From assembly GCF_003432035.1 (NCBI RefSeq), contig NZ_QOHO01000045.1:48934-112933 (forward strand): a stretch of DNA of 64,000 bases. Reading direction: 5' to 3'. Positions 1 to 7,005 of the stretch are shown here, one piece after another (positions within the stretch are counted from its first letter, which is position 1; each line of letters starts with the position of its first letter). Origin of the DNA: Lacrimispora amygdalina (GTDB taxonomy: Bacteria; Bacillota; Clostridia; Lachnospirales; Lachnospiraceae). The position numbers and the translations under genes were made by a program. The notes under the pieces were generated by a model that was not told the origin of the DNA, searched no databases, and worked only from the letters and a program-made list of their open reading frames with translations.

Positions 1-1
1 T

Positions 2-286
2 CGCTATACCATTTTATTTCATATGATCATTAACTTTCTGGGATCGGCCGCAGCGATTTATATTCAGAATAACTTAGTGCTTGCAGGCATCTATGCTATG
101 CTTCTGTACGGGTCCATGATTGCAGGGATCGTGTTGTTTTTTATCACGAAGGGAGATTGGATTTTCTGGCAGGGCGACGAAGCAGTATGGGGCAGAGGAA
201 CGGGTAAAGTACTATTTTTGAATGCTGGAATGATATTATTTTTTGTATTGTCTGCCATTTCCTTTGTTATCGCAGAGTTTTCATAA
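2..286 (+). CDS. CPBP-family intramembrane protease, C-terminal part
   Basis: The reading frame is open to the left edge, so this is the C-terminal end of a longer gene whose start lies outside the window. The visible 94 residues include F-H-M-I-I-N-F near the start. This fits the third conserved motif (HxxxN) of CPBP (CAAX/Abi-type) intramembrane proteases, which cleave membrane substrates. At least two hydrophobic segments follow (around residues 23-45 and 70-92), and the protein ends in A-E-F-S. The ATG at 23 lies inside the motif and is not a likely start. The next gene, leuS, has its own promoter and T-box, so the two are not co-expressed in any obvious way. The family call rests on one motif and the membrane topology. 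Confidence 0.6.
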   Translation, partial: RYTILFHMIINFLGSAAAIYIQNNLVLAGIYAMLLYGSMIAGIVLFFITKGDWIFWQGDEAVWGRGTGKVLFLNAGMILFFVLSAISFVIAEFS

Positions 287-293
287 AATCGGG

Positions 294-322
294 TTGACAC
301 ATTCGGCCGATTATGTTACATT
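294..322 (+). promoter_or_regulatory. Probable sigma-A promoter of the leuS T-box transcript
   Basis: TTGACA (294-299) is followed after 17 bases by TACATT (317-322), with a TG one base upstream of the -10 (extended -10). It sits just upstream of the T-box leader. Confidence 0.6.
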
Positions 323-329
323 TACAGTT

Positions 330-612
330 AGCAAAAATACTGTGATTAGGAGTAGTAAGCAGTCTGAATCATTCAGAGAGCCGGCGGCTGGTGAGAGCCG
401 GTTGGGGAAGACAGCTGAACTGGCCTTTGAGTAGCATACTGAAGAAAGCCATGGCTTTTGTGTAGGTATAGCCGGAATCCCGACCGTTACAGCGGGCGGA
501 CAGGAGAGTCTGTCCGGTTGAGCGCATACAGTTTGTATGAAATAGAGTGGTACCACGCGGTAGATTCTGCGTCTCTATAGCCGTTTTATTACGGTTGGAG
601 GCGCTTTTTTTT
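330..612 (+). promoter_or_regulatory. T-box riboswitch controlling leuS, probable Leu specifier
   Basis: The leader has the hallmarks of a T-box: an AGTA bulge near the 5' end of stem I (about 348-351), a distal loop region rich in GCCGG/CCGGC pairs (380-400) and the T-box core GAGTGGTACCACGCGG (about 545-560). It ends in an intrinsic terminator (GCG...CGC stem from 569, T-run to 612). A candidate specifier is CTG at 420-422 in the context GAA-CTG-G, which reads Leu and fits the gene downstream. In this class uncharged tRNA binds the specifier and T-box bulge, stabilising an antiterminator and switching the synthetase on. The exact specifier is inferred, not folded. Confidence 0.9.
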
Positions 613-687
613 ATGCAGTCAGAATTGATTTACCCGTGAATGTTAAAAAATAGGGGCAATCCCTTTCACAAAAGGAGGAATATTGTT

Positions 688-3102
688 ATGGCATCATCTT
701 ATAACCACAGTGCCATTGAAAAAAAATGGCGTGAGAATTGGGCGAAGAACCCGATCAATGTTGACGATGGAAAAAAACCTAAATATTATTGTCTGGATAT
801 GTTTCCTTATCCGTCCGGCAGCGGTCTTCATGTAGGACATTGGAGAGGTTATGTAATCTCTGACGTATGGAGCCGCTATCAGATTTTAAAGGGCCATTAT
901 GTGATCCACCCCATGGGCTGGGATGCATTTGGCCTTCCTGCAGAAAATTATGCAATTAAAATGGGTGTTCATCCAGCTAAATCCACAGCTGAGAATGTGA
1001 GCAATATTAAAAGGCAGATTAATGAGATTGCTGCTGTTTATGACTGGGATATGGAAGTCAATACGACTGATCCTGCATTCTATAAGTGGACTCAGTGGAT
1101 TTTTGTCCAGATGTTTAAGAAGGGTCTGGCTTATGAAAAGGAATTCCCCATTAACTGGTGTCCTTCCTGTAAAACAGGCCTTGCCAATGAGGAAGTGGTA
1201 AACGGCTGCTGCGAGCGCTGCGGAACTACAGTAACAAAGAAGAACTTAAGACAGTGGATGTTAAAAATCACTGCGTATGCAGACCGTCTTTTAAATGATT
1301 TAGATAAGCTTGACTGGCCGGAAAAGGTTAAGAAGATGCAGACGGACTGGATTGGAAAATCCTACGGTGCAGAAGTGGACTTTAAAGTAGAGGGACGAAA
1401 AGAGGCCATAACGGTTTATACCACAAGACCTGATACGTTATACGGAGCAACCTTTATGGTGCTTGCACCGGAGCATGCGCTTGCGTCTTCTCTTGCAGTA
1501 CCGGAGACAAAAGCGGCAGTGGACCAGTATATCTATGATGCCTCCATGAAATCCAATGTTGACCGTCTGCAGGATAAGGAAAAAACCGGTGTATTTACGG
1601 GTACTTATGCTATTAATCCTTTAAGCGGTGCAAAGGTTCCGATCTGGATTTCCGATTACGTACTGGGTGACTACGGTACGGGCGCAATCATGTGCGTTCC
1701 GGCTCATGATGACAGAGACTTTGAATTTGCAACCAAATTCAATATCCCCATCATTCAGGTAATTGCAAAAGACGGCAAAGAAATTGAGAACATGACAGAG
1801 GCTTATACAGAGGCAAACGGAACCATGATCAATTCCGGCGAATGGAACGGCATGGAATCAGCAGTTCTTAAAAAGGAAGCACCTGCCATGATCGAAGCAA
1901 GAGGTCTTGGTAAGAAAACGGTGAACTTCAAGCTTCGTGACTGGGTATTTTCCAGACAGCGTTACTGGGGAGAGCCGATTCCGATCATTCACTGTCCTCA
2001 CTGCGGCAATGTTCCGGTACCGGAAGACCAGCTTCCTCTTACCCTTCCGGAAGTGGAAAGCTACCAGCCCACTGGTACAGGAGAATCCCCTCTTGCAGAT
2101 ATTGACGAGTGGGTAAACACCACCTGTCCGGTATGCGGAGCAGCTGCAAAGAGAGAGACAAATACCATGCCTCAGTGGGCGGGATCTTCCTGGTATTTCC
2201 TCCGTTATGTAGACAGCCACAATGATAAGGAACTGGTATCCAGAGAAAAGGCAGATAAATATCTTCCTGTTGATATGTATATCGGCGGTGTGGAGCATGC
2301 GGTTCTCCATCTTCTGTATTCCCGTTTCTACACCAAGTTTTTATCTGACATCGGTGTGGTGGATTTTGATGAGCCATTTACCAAACTGTTTAACCAGGGA
2401 ATGATTACCGGTAAAAACGGAATTAAGATGAGTAAATCAAAGGGCAATGTGGTATCTCCCGACGAGCTTGTTCAGGATTATGGATGTGATTCTCTCCGTA
2501 TGTATGAGCTCTTTGTAGGACCGCCGGAGTTAGATGCAGAGTGGGATGACAGAGGAATTGAAGGCGTCAGCCGTTTCTTAAACCGTTTCTATAATCTGGT
2601 ATCAGATAACTGCGGTCAGGACGTGGCAGCGACAAAGGAAATGATCCGTCTTCGCAACAAACTGGTATTTGACATTGAACAGCGTTTCAACCAGTTTAAC
2701 TTAAATACGGTTATTTCCGGTTTTATGGAATATAACAACAAGCTGATCGAGCTTGCCAAAACAGCCGGCGGCATTGATAAAGAGACGTTAAAAACCTTTG
2801 TAATTCTTCTCGCACCATTTGCTCCTCATATCGGAGAGGAACTGTGGCAGCAGCTTGGCGGCACAGACTCTGTATTCCATGCTACATGGCCGGAGTGGAG
2901 TGAAGAGGCCATGAAAGAGGATGAAATCGAAGTGGCCGTTCAGGTGAATGGAAAAACAAGAGCTGTGGTAAAACTTCCGGCGGATGTTTCAAAGGAAGAT
3001 GCAATTGAAGCAGGCAAAGCACTGATTCCGGATAAGATTACCGGAACCATTGTGAAGGAAATTTATGTTCCTGGAAGGATTATTAATATTGTCTGCAAAT
3101 AG
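688..3102 (+). CDS. leuS: Leucyl-tRNA synthetase
   Basis: Charges tRNA-Leu with leucine in the cytoplasm. The 804-residue product has the usual length for bacterial LeuRS. The class I HIGH motif appears as H-V-G-H at residues 48-51 after PYPSGSG. A zinc-binding insert with paired cysteines lies around 157-180, the CP1 editing domain (TTRPDT...GTGAIMCVPAHDDRDF) occupies roughly 220-420, and KMSKSKGN lies near 580. The ATG at 688 was chosen over the upstream in-frame ATG at 640 because AAAGGAGG (671-678) lies 9 bases before it and the longer form adds a non-family N-terminus. The gene stands alone between a T-box and a strong terminator. Confidence 0.98.
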   Translation: MASSYNHSAIEKKWRENWAKNPINVDDGKKPKYYCLDMFPYPSGSGLHVGHWRGYVISDVWSRYQILKGHYVIHPMGWDAFGLPAENYAIKMGVHPAKSTAENVSNIKRQINEIAAVYDWDMEVNTTDPAFYKWTQWIFVQMFKKGLAYEKEFPINWCPSCKTGLANEEVVNGCCERCGTTVTKKNLRQWMLKITAYADRLLNDLDKLDWPEKVKKMQTDWIGKSYGAEVDFKVEGRKEAITVYTTRPDTLYGATFMVLAPEHALASSLAVPETKAAVDQYIYDASMKSNVDRLQDKEKTGVFTGTYAINPLSGAKVPIWISDYVLGDYGTGAIMCVPAHDDRDFEFATKFNIPIIQVIAKDGKEIENMTEAYTEANGTMINSGEWNGMESAVLKKEAPAMIEARGLGKKTVNFKLRDWVFSRQRYWGEPIPIIHCPHCGNVPVPEDQLPLTLPEVESYQPTGTGESPLADIDEWVNTTCPVCGAAAKRETNTMPQWAGSSWYFLRYVDSHNDKELVSREKADKYLPVDMYIGGVEHAVLHLLYSRFYTKFLSDIGVVDFDEPFTKLFNQGMITGKNGIKMSKSKGNVVSPDELVQDYGCDSLRMYELFVGPPELDAEWDDRGIEGVSRFLNRFYNLVSDNCGQDVAATKEMIRLRNKLVFDIEQRFNQFNLNTVISGFMEYNNKLIELAKTAGGIDKETLKTFVILLAPFAPHIGEELWQQLGGTDSVFHATWPEWSEEAMKEDEIEVAVQVNGKTRAVVKLPADVSKEDAIEAGKALIPDKITGTIVKEIYVPGRIINIVCK

Positions 3103-3144
3103 TTTATGATGCATTGGAGTAAGAAAAAATAATGAGCATTAAGG

Positions 3145-3190
3145 TAAGGACACTATGACTGTAGAAGTACAGTTGTAGTGTCCTTATTTT
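3145..3190 (+). terminator. Intrinsic terminator after leuS
   Basis: An 11-bp perfect stem (TAAGGACACTA / TAGTGTCCTTA), extended by a further seven pairs with one wobble, is followed by TTTT. It closes the leuS transcript. Confidence 0.85.
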
Positions 3191-3328
3191 GGTTCAATGC
3201 CTGATTCGGGGGTAAATGCTGATTTTGGCACTCAATGTATATAATTTTGGCATTTGGGTTGATAACTCTTCGCATTGGGTATATGCTGAGTGATAGAATT
3301 CAATAAAAGCGAAGGAGGATTGATTCCA

Positions 3329-4162
3329 GTGTTTGAGAGACAGAAAAACAAATGTAAAATAGTATATAATAATTATCAGTTTTATGAGAATACCGCTTTG
3401 TCTGAATTGATAGAAAAGCAGATGAACGAAGGATATTATCTTTGTGGCATAATAGGTGAATCCAGCAATATATTAAAATTTTGTTATGATAAAACTAAAA
3501 AACCAGAGTCATGCATAATTTATCACAAACATTTAGATGAAAAGATAGATGCAGAAATTGAAAAAATGAAAGCTGAAAAAATGGAAATGCTATGCCAGAA
3601 TAATCATTATATCATATTTGGAATCCCCTCCAGTGAAGCTGATGGATCAAAATCAGATATTGTAAAAAAACAAAATAAATTACTTGGCATTCCCTTGAAA
3701 AAATCTGCAGCTCTTATTTTAATATTACTCATACTTTCTATAATCAGTCTGGTGCTGAAAATATTATTGATAGACAAAGGAAATTTATATTTCAATCAGA
3801 TGAGTTTAGTGCTTTACCTGGCATTGAATATTGTTTTTCTGTTATATTTTGCAGGTGACATTTACGATATTATACAAGGTAAAGGAATATGCTCAGATGG
3901 TATTATGTATTTTTCCAGTCGTACAAAATTCAAAGATATATTGTTCCGGATGGGGGATATACTTAGGCTGGTAATATTGCTTGGAAGCATTTGTATCAGT
4001 GCTGCGATTCTGATATTTGTTAAGGATGGAGTAATAGCAATTAATGTTCTGAAAATGTGGCTGATATATTGTACCATTGGATATATATACAGACTGCGTA
4101 TTCGAAGTTCTTATTTATCAGTGTTACTGATTCAAGTTTTTCTGGCAGCACTAAGTTTTTAG
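3329..4162 (+). CDS. DUF2812-like membrane protein
   Basis: A 277-residue protein with a soluble N-terminal part and several hydrophobic segments in the second half (about 127-150, 158-178, 210-235, 240-275). The N-terminal stretch reads as a short domain with a helix followed by M-N-E-G-Y-Y-L and a strand. This resembles the 'M..kGw.L' core of DUF2812 proteins, whose function is unknown and which often sit next to PadR-type regulators. No PadR gene is beside this one. The GTG at 3329 is preferred to the GTG at 3290 because AAGGAGG (3312-3318) is placed correctly only for the later one. Base composition is more AT-rich than the neighbours. The domain call is tentative. Confidence 0.55.
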   Translation: MFERQKNKCKIVYNNYQFYENTALSELIEKQMNEGYYLCGIIGESSNILKFCYDKTKKPESCIIYHKHLDEKIDAEIEKMKAEKMEMLCQNNHYIIFGIPSSEADGSKSDIVKKQNKLLGIPLKKSAALILILLILSIISLVLKILLIDKGNLYFNQMSLVLYLALNIVFLLYFAGDIYDIIQGKGICSDGIMYFSSRTKFKDILFRMGDILRLVILLGSICISAAILIFVKDGVIAINVLKMWLIYCTIGYIYRLRIRSSYLSVLLIQVFLAALSF

Positions 4163-4183
4163 TAAAATACTATATTTGTATAA

Positions 4184-4224
4184 AAAGCCGGTGCCAGGGC
4201 TTGTGATCCTGGCACCGGTTCTTT
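4184..4224. terminator. Bidirectional terminator between convergent genes
   Basis: A 13-bp stem (AGCCGGTGCCAGG / CCTGGCACCGGTT) has an A-run on its left and a T-rich tract on its right. It can end the rightward gene and the leftward gene that stops at 4223. Confidence 0.8.
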
Positions 4225-4513
4225 ATTTCTTTCCATTTCGTTTCATCATATTTTTCGAAAGCATGCGAATGGTTTCCACCCGCTGCCGTTCACTTGGATT
4301 CATATTGGCGCTGATAATAGAAATAAGAAGATCCGTTTCCTCATCGCTGAACTGGATGCCCTTTTGACTGGCCTCCGCACTCAGGCTCATAAGAGTCGGG
4401 AACAGCTGGTCTTTTGGAGCGGACTCTGCCCGCTTTGCGAATTCGGTCAGCATGGATAGCTTCTGGGGATTCATATTTTTTAACCGTGGGTCCTGTTTCC
4501 AGTTGGTATTCAT
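4223..4513 (-). CDS. Small helical protein of unknown function, partner of the upstream gene
   Basis: A 96-residue, soluble, probably all-helical protein without a recognised domain. The ATG at 4513 was chosen because AGGAAG lies about 9 bases upstream; an in-frame ATG at 4570 would leave no good ribosome binding site. Residues 62-88 (L-L-I-S-I-I-S-A-N-M-N-P-S-E-R-Q-R-V-E-T...) match in pattern the C-terminal end of the gene directly upstream (4574-5143): hydrophobic helix, N-P or P-P, then Q-R/Q-S-R-x-E-T-x-x-x-M. A weaker copy lies at 19-45. The two genes are 60 bases apart on the same strand and probably form an operon. Function unknown. Confidence 0.7.
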   Translation of the reverse strand: MNTNWKQDPRLKNMNPQKLSMLTEFAKRAESAPKDQLFPTLMSLSAEASQKGIQFSDEETDLLISIISANMNPSERQRVETIRMLSKNMMKRNGKK

Positions 4514-4573
4514 AAGTTGATACGCTTCCTTTCCTGTGAATATGTAAAAAAACGGGTTGGGGACAGCCAAACG

Positions 4574-5143
4574 TTAATTCATCTGCTGCATGGCGGACAT
4601 CATAAGCTGCATGGTTTCCAGGCGTGACTGCTGTTCCGGCGGCATGAAGTTTTTTAGTTGCTCTAAGGGCATCTTTCCAAACGGATTGTTCTGGCGGCGG
4701 GTATTATTGGGACGTTTTTGTCCGTCACAATGAGTCTGGTTTTGTGACTGGGATTGCGGCTGTTCCTGTGTCTGCAGCGGAATCGTAGAACTGGGTACAA
4801 CTTCTGAGTAGGCGTTTGCCAGGTTAAATCCCTGGAAAATGTTGATAAATAAATCAATTAAATCCTGCTCGGAAGGATTGGCATAAGGCTTGATGGTGTT
4901 TAACATTTCGATAGGGGAGTCAGACCGCTCCTTTTCACCTACAGAGCAGATTCCCATGGCTGCCACTTCATCATCCTCAAATAAGTTTATGGTACGCTGC
5001 AGTTCCCTGAATTTGACAAAGGTGGAGATAAAACGCTGCTGGGGAACATTCATATAAGGCAGGGCAGCCTTCATCATATCAAGATGATTATCGCCGATAC
5101 GGGAGTCTAATTCATTTGCATGCAAATTTTGTTCATTATTCAT
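4574..5143 (-). CDS. Protein of unknown function with three copies of a helical module
   Basis: A 189-residue soluble protein. Three segments share a pattern of hydrophobic helix, P-Y/M-P turn, N-P/V-P, Q and a second helix: 22-48 (ALPYMNVPQQRFISTF), 80-106 (TIKPYANPSEQDLIDLF) and 162-187 (NFMPPEQQSRLETMQ). Between modules two and three is a Gln/Ser/Asn-rich linker (124-150). The last module resembles the C-terminus of the downstream partner gene (4223-4513). No membrane segment or signal peptide is seen. The ATG at 5143 has AAGGATCC upstream as a weak binding site. I do not recognise the family; a structural or regulatory role in the cell or spore is possible but unsupported. Confidence 0.75.
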   Translation of the reverse strand: MNNEQNLHANELDSRIGDNHLDMMKAALPYMNVPQQRFISTFVKFRELQRTINLFEDDEVAAMGICSVGEKERSDSPIEMLNTIKPYANPSEQDLIDLFINIFQGFNLANAYSEVVPSSTIPLQTQEQPQSQSQNQTHCDGQKRPNNTRRQNNPFGKMPLEQLKNFMPPEQQSRLETMQLMMSAMQQMN

Positions 5144-5168
5144 TACAAAGGGATCCTTACTTTTCTTG

Positions 5169-5197
5169 TTGACAATATATGCAGCCGCATATATTAG
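5169..5197 (+). promoter_or_regulatory. Probable sigma-A promoter for the 50-residue protein gene
   Basis: A consensus TTGACA (5169-5174) is followed by TATTAG at 17 bases (5192-5197), or TATATT at 15 bases (5190-5195). The start codon at 5219 and AGGAG at 5203-5207 follow closely. Confidence 0.55.
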
Positions 5198-5218
5198 TAT
5201 TACAGGAGAGTGATATAT

Positions 5219-5371
5219 ATGAGAAACCGATTAATCATAGATGGAAATGCAGTTTACGAAATTGATGATGAATGCATGAAACAGAAACAAAACAGAAATA
5301 CACAGGAAGGCACAATGAATCAGGCTTCTTTTACGAGACCGGGGCAGGAGAAGGGACAGAGCCGGGGGTAA
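5219..5371 (+). CDS. Small 50-residue protein of unknown function
   Basis: A 51-codon frame begins with ATG at 5219, preceded by AGGAG at 11 bases and a consensus -35. It stops at 5369-5371, directly before a strong terminator. The product starts M-R-N-R-L-I-I-D-G-N-A-V-Y-E-I-D-D-E and continues as a polar, Gln/Lys-rich tail. The N-terminal part looks like a compact beta-turn segment, while the tail looks disordered. The complete promoter-RBS-ORF-terminator layout argues that it is a real gene. I recall similar short hypothetical proteins in Lachnospiraceae but cannot verify this. Function unknown. Confidence 0.65.
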   Translation: MRNRLIIDGNAVYEIDDECMKQKQNRNTQEGTMNQASFTRPGQEKGQSRG

Positions 5372-5378
5372 ACGTAAA

Positions 5379-5418
5379 CAGGACCCGAACCAAAAGTGGT
5401 TCGGGTCCTGCTTTATGT
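5379..5418. terminator. Strong terminator between convergent small genes
   Basis: A perfect 14-bp stem (CAGGACCCGAACCA / TGGTTCGGGTCCTG) with loop AAAG is followed by a T-rich tract. It ends the rightward 50-residue gene and lies just beyond the stop of the leftward Cys/Gly-rich gene. Confidence 0.85.
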
Positions 5419-5423
5419 TTTGT

Positions 5424-5684
5424 TTAGCAGCAGAAGTTATTGCCGCCACATCCGCCGCCCCAGCCGCCGCAGCAGAACAGAAGAATGATGATCCAAATCC
5501 AACTGCCACAACCATCATTTCCGCAACCGCCACAACCGTTGCCGCATCCGCCGCCGCCGAAGCCATTACCGCCGCAGCAGCACAGAAGAAGGATAATCCA
5601 GATAATATTACAACCGTTGTTACCGCATCCTCCGTTGTTGCAATCGCATCCGCATCCACAGTTAGTTGCTGCCAGATCACTCAT
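5424..5684 (-). CDS. Cys/Gly-rich small protein with two hydrophobic repeats (HCB-type)
   Basis: An 86-residue protein in which most residues outside two hydrophobic stretches are Gly, Cys or Asn. It carries a duplicated unit: CGNNGC followed by NIIWIILLLCCCGG (20-39), and CGNDGC followed by GSWIWIIILLFCCGG (54-74). Each unit holds a short Trp/Ile/Leu segment, possibly membrane- or interface-associated. ATTTGGAGGAACCAAT directly before the ATG is an excellent binding site. Such proteins are sometimes labelled 'chorion class high-cysteine' by distant composition; in spore-formers a coat or crust role is plausible, as for YjcZ/YuzJ-type small proteins. That role is inference. The opposite strand is also open, but as Pro/Ala-rich low-complexity frames. 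Confidence 0.8.
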   Translation of the reverse strand: MSDLAATNCGCGCDCNNGGCGNNGCNIIWIILLLCCCGGNGFGGGGCGNGCGGCGNDGCGSWIWIIILLFCCGGWGGGCGGNNFCC

Positions 5685-5780
5685 ATTGGTTCCTCCAAAT
5701 AATTTGTTTACACTGTAAGTGTATGAAAGTCAGCTTGCCACTGTTTCCATTTTTTCTGAAAAATTTTAGATTTGATATGA

Positions 5781-5808
5781 TTGAACTTAAAGAAATGTTG
5801 TGTATAAT
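5781..5808 (+). promoter_or_regulatory. Probable sigma-A promoter of the AlaX gene
   Basis: TTGAAC (5781-5786) and TATAAT (5803-5808) are 16 bases apart, about 30 bases before the start codon. Confidence 0.6.
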
Positions 5809-5838
5809 TAGTAGCAACAGGATTAAAAGGAGCAAAAG

Positions 5839-6993
5839 ATGGAAAAATTATATTATGAGAGACCCTACGTGAAGAAATTTGAAGCAGAGGTAGTTGAGTG
5901 CAGACCTGATAAAGATGGAAACTATCTGGTTCGGTTAAACAGGACAGCCTTTTACCCTGAGGGAGGAGGGCAGCCTGCGGATACAGGAACGTTGGGAGAA
6001 GCCCTTGTCTGCGATGTCAGGGAGCGTCCGGAGGGGATCGTTCATATTACGGACAGGCCCATTCCGGAAAAGACGCTGGTAACTGGAATCCTGGATTGGG
6101 AGAGAAGATTCAGCCATATGCAGAATCATTCCGGAGAGCATTTGCTTTCAGGCGTGGTACATAAGCATTACGGTTACGATAATATAGGATTTCATATGGG
6201 CAAAGATGAAGTGACGGTGGATTTTAACGGAACTTTGACCATGGAACAGTTAGAAGAAGTGGAAGCAGAGGTCAATGAACTGATCTGGCAGAATATACCG
6301 GTTCTGGAGACTTATCCTTCAAAAGAAGAACTGGATGCTCTGGATTACAGAAGCAAGAAGGAATTAAGCGGACAGGTCCGGATTATCGAATTTCCGGGAG
6401 CGGATGTATGTGCCTGCTGCGGAACCCACGTAATGACTGCAGGAGAGATTGGCATCTTAAAAGTTACAGGGCTGGCACGTTATAAAGGCGGGGTGAGAGT
6501 GTCACTGCTGTGCGGCAGGGAGGCACTGCTTGATTACCGGAAAAAATTAAAGGCTGTCCAGAACATTTCCGTATTATTATCGGCAAAGCCGGACAGTGTG
6601 TCCGATGCGGTTTCAAAGCTAAAAGAGGAAGGAATCAGGAAGGACAGTGATCGAAACCGCCTTACCAGAGAGCTGCTCGTGCGAAAGGCAGCAGAATATC
6701 CGGAATCTGACGCCCCTGTGCTGGTGCTAGAAGAGAATCTTCTGCCGGCGCAGCTAAGACAGTTCTGCACGATGCTGTACGAAGAAAAAAAGGGCAGCAT
6801 CGTATTGGTATGTTCCGGGGAAGAAGGTCTGTATCAATATGCAGCAGGAAGCAGCACGGCAGACATGCGGGCACTCAGCCGTCAGTTAAATGAAAGATTA
6901 AATGGACGCGGAGGCGGTAACACCCTGTTGGCGCAGGGAACCTTCCAGACATCGTTTCAGGAAATTCAGAAAGTGTTTAAAGAAGAGCTTTAA
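5839..6993 (+). CDS. alaX: Alanyl-tRNA editing protein AlaX (long form with DHHA1)
   Basis: A free-standing editing enzyme that hydrolyses mischarged Ser- or Gly-tRNA-Ala. The 384-residue protein matches the second half of alanyl-tRNA synthetase: a beta-barrel part with GGGQPADTG (about 38-46), zinc ligands H-S-G-E-H (HxxxH, near 96-100) and C-C-G-T-H (CxxxH, near 196-200), and a DHHA1-like C-terminus with the glycine-rich GRGGGNTLLAQG. The catalytic aminoacylation and anticodon parts of AlaRS are absent, so this is not alaS. AAAAGGAG lies 7 bases before the ATG. The AI-2E family gene follows 12 bases later, probably co-transcribed. Confidence 0.93.
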   Translation: MEKLYYERPYVKKFEAEVVECRPDKDGNYLVRLNRTAFYPEGGGQPADTGTLGEALVCDVRERPEGIVHITDRPIPEKTLVTGILDWERRFSHMQNHSGEHLLSGVVHKHYGYDNIGFHMGKDEVTVDFNGTLTMEQLEEVEAEVNELIWQNIPVLETYPSKEELDALDYRSKKELSGQVRIIEFPGADVCACCGTHVMTAGEIGILKVTGLARYKGGVRVSLLCGREALLDYRKKLKAVQNISVLLSAKPDSVSDAVSKLKEEGIRKDSDRNRLTRELLVRKAAEYPESDAPVLVLEENLLPAQLRQFCTMLYEEKKGSIVLVCSGEEGLYQYAAGSSTADMRALSRQLNERLNGRGGGNTLLAQGTFQTSFQEIQKVFKEEL

Positions 6994-7005
6994 GAGGAGG
7001 ATTGA

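Noticed and set aside
640..687. Upstream in-frame ATG for leuS at 640
   Set aside because: It lacks a binding site and would add residues outside the LeuRS family. AAAGGAGG is placed for 688.
1858..2377. Minus-strand frames inside leuS
   Set aside because: They are antisense to a well-conserved gene with no start signals.
4574..5143. Possible phage or toxin-antitoxin pair for the two small leftward genes
   Set aside because: Sizes and shared helical modules do not match known toxin or antitoxin folds, and no phage gene is nearby.
5415..5718. Long rightward Ala- and Pro-rich open frames opposite the Cys/Gly-rich gene
   Set aside because: They are low-complexity shadows of a Gly/Cys-rich coding strand, without a binding site or normal protein composition.
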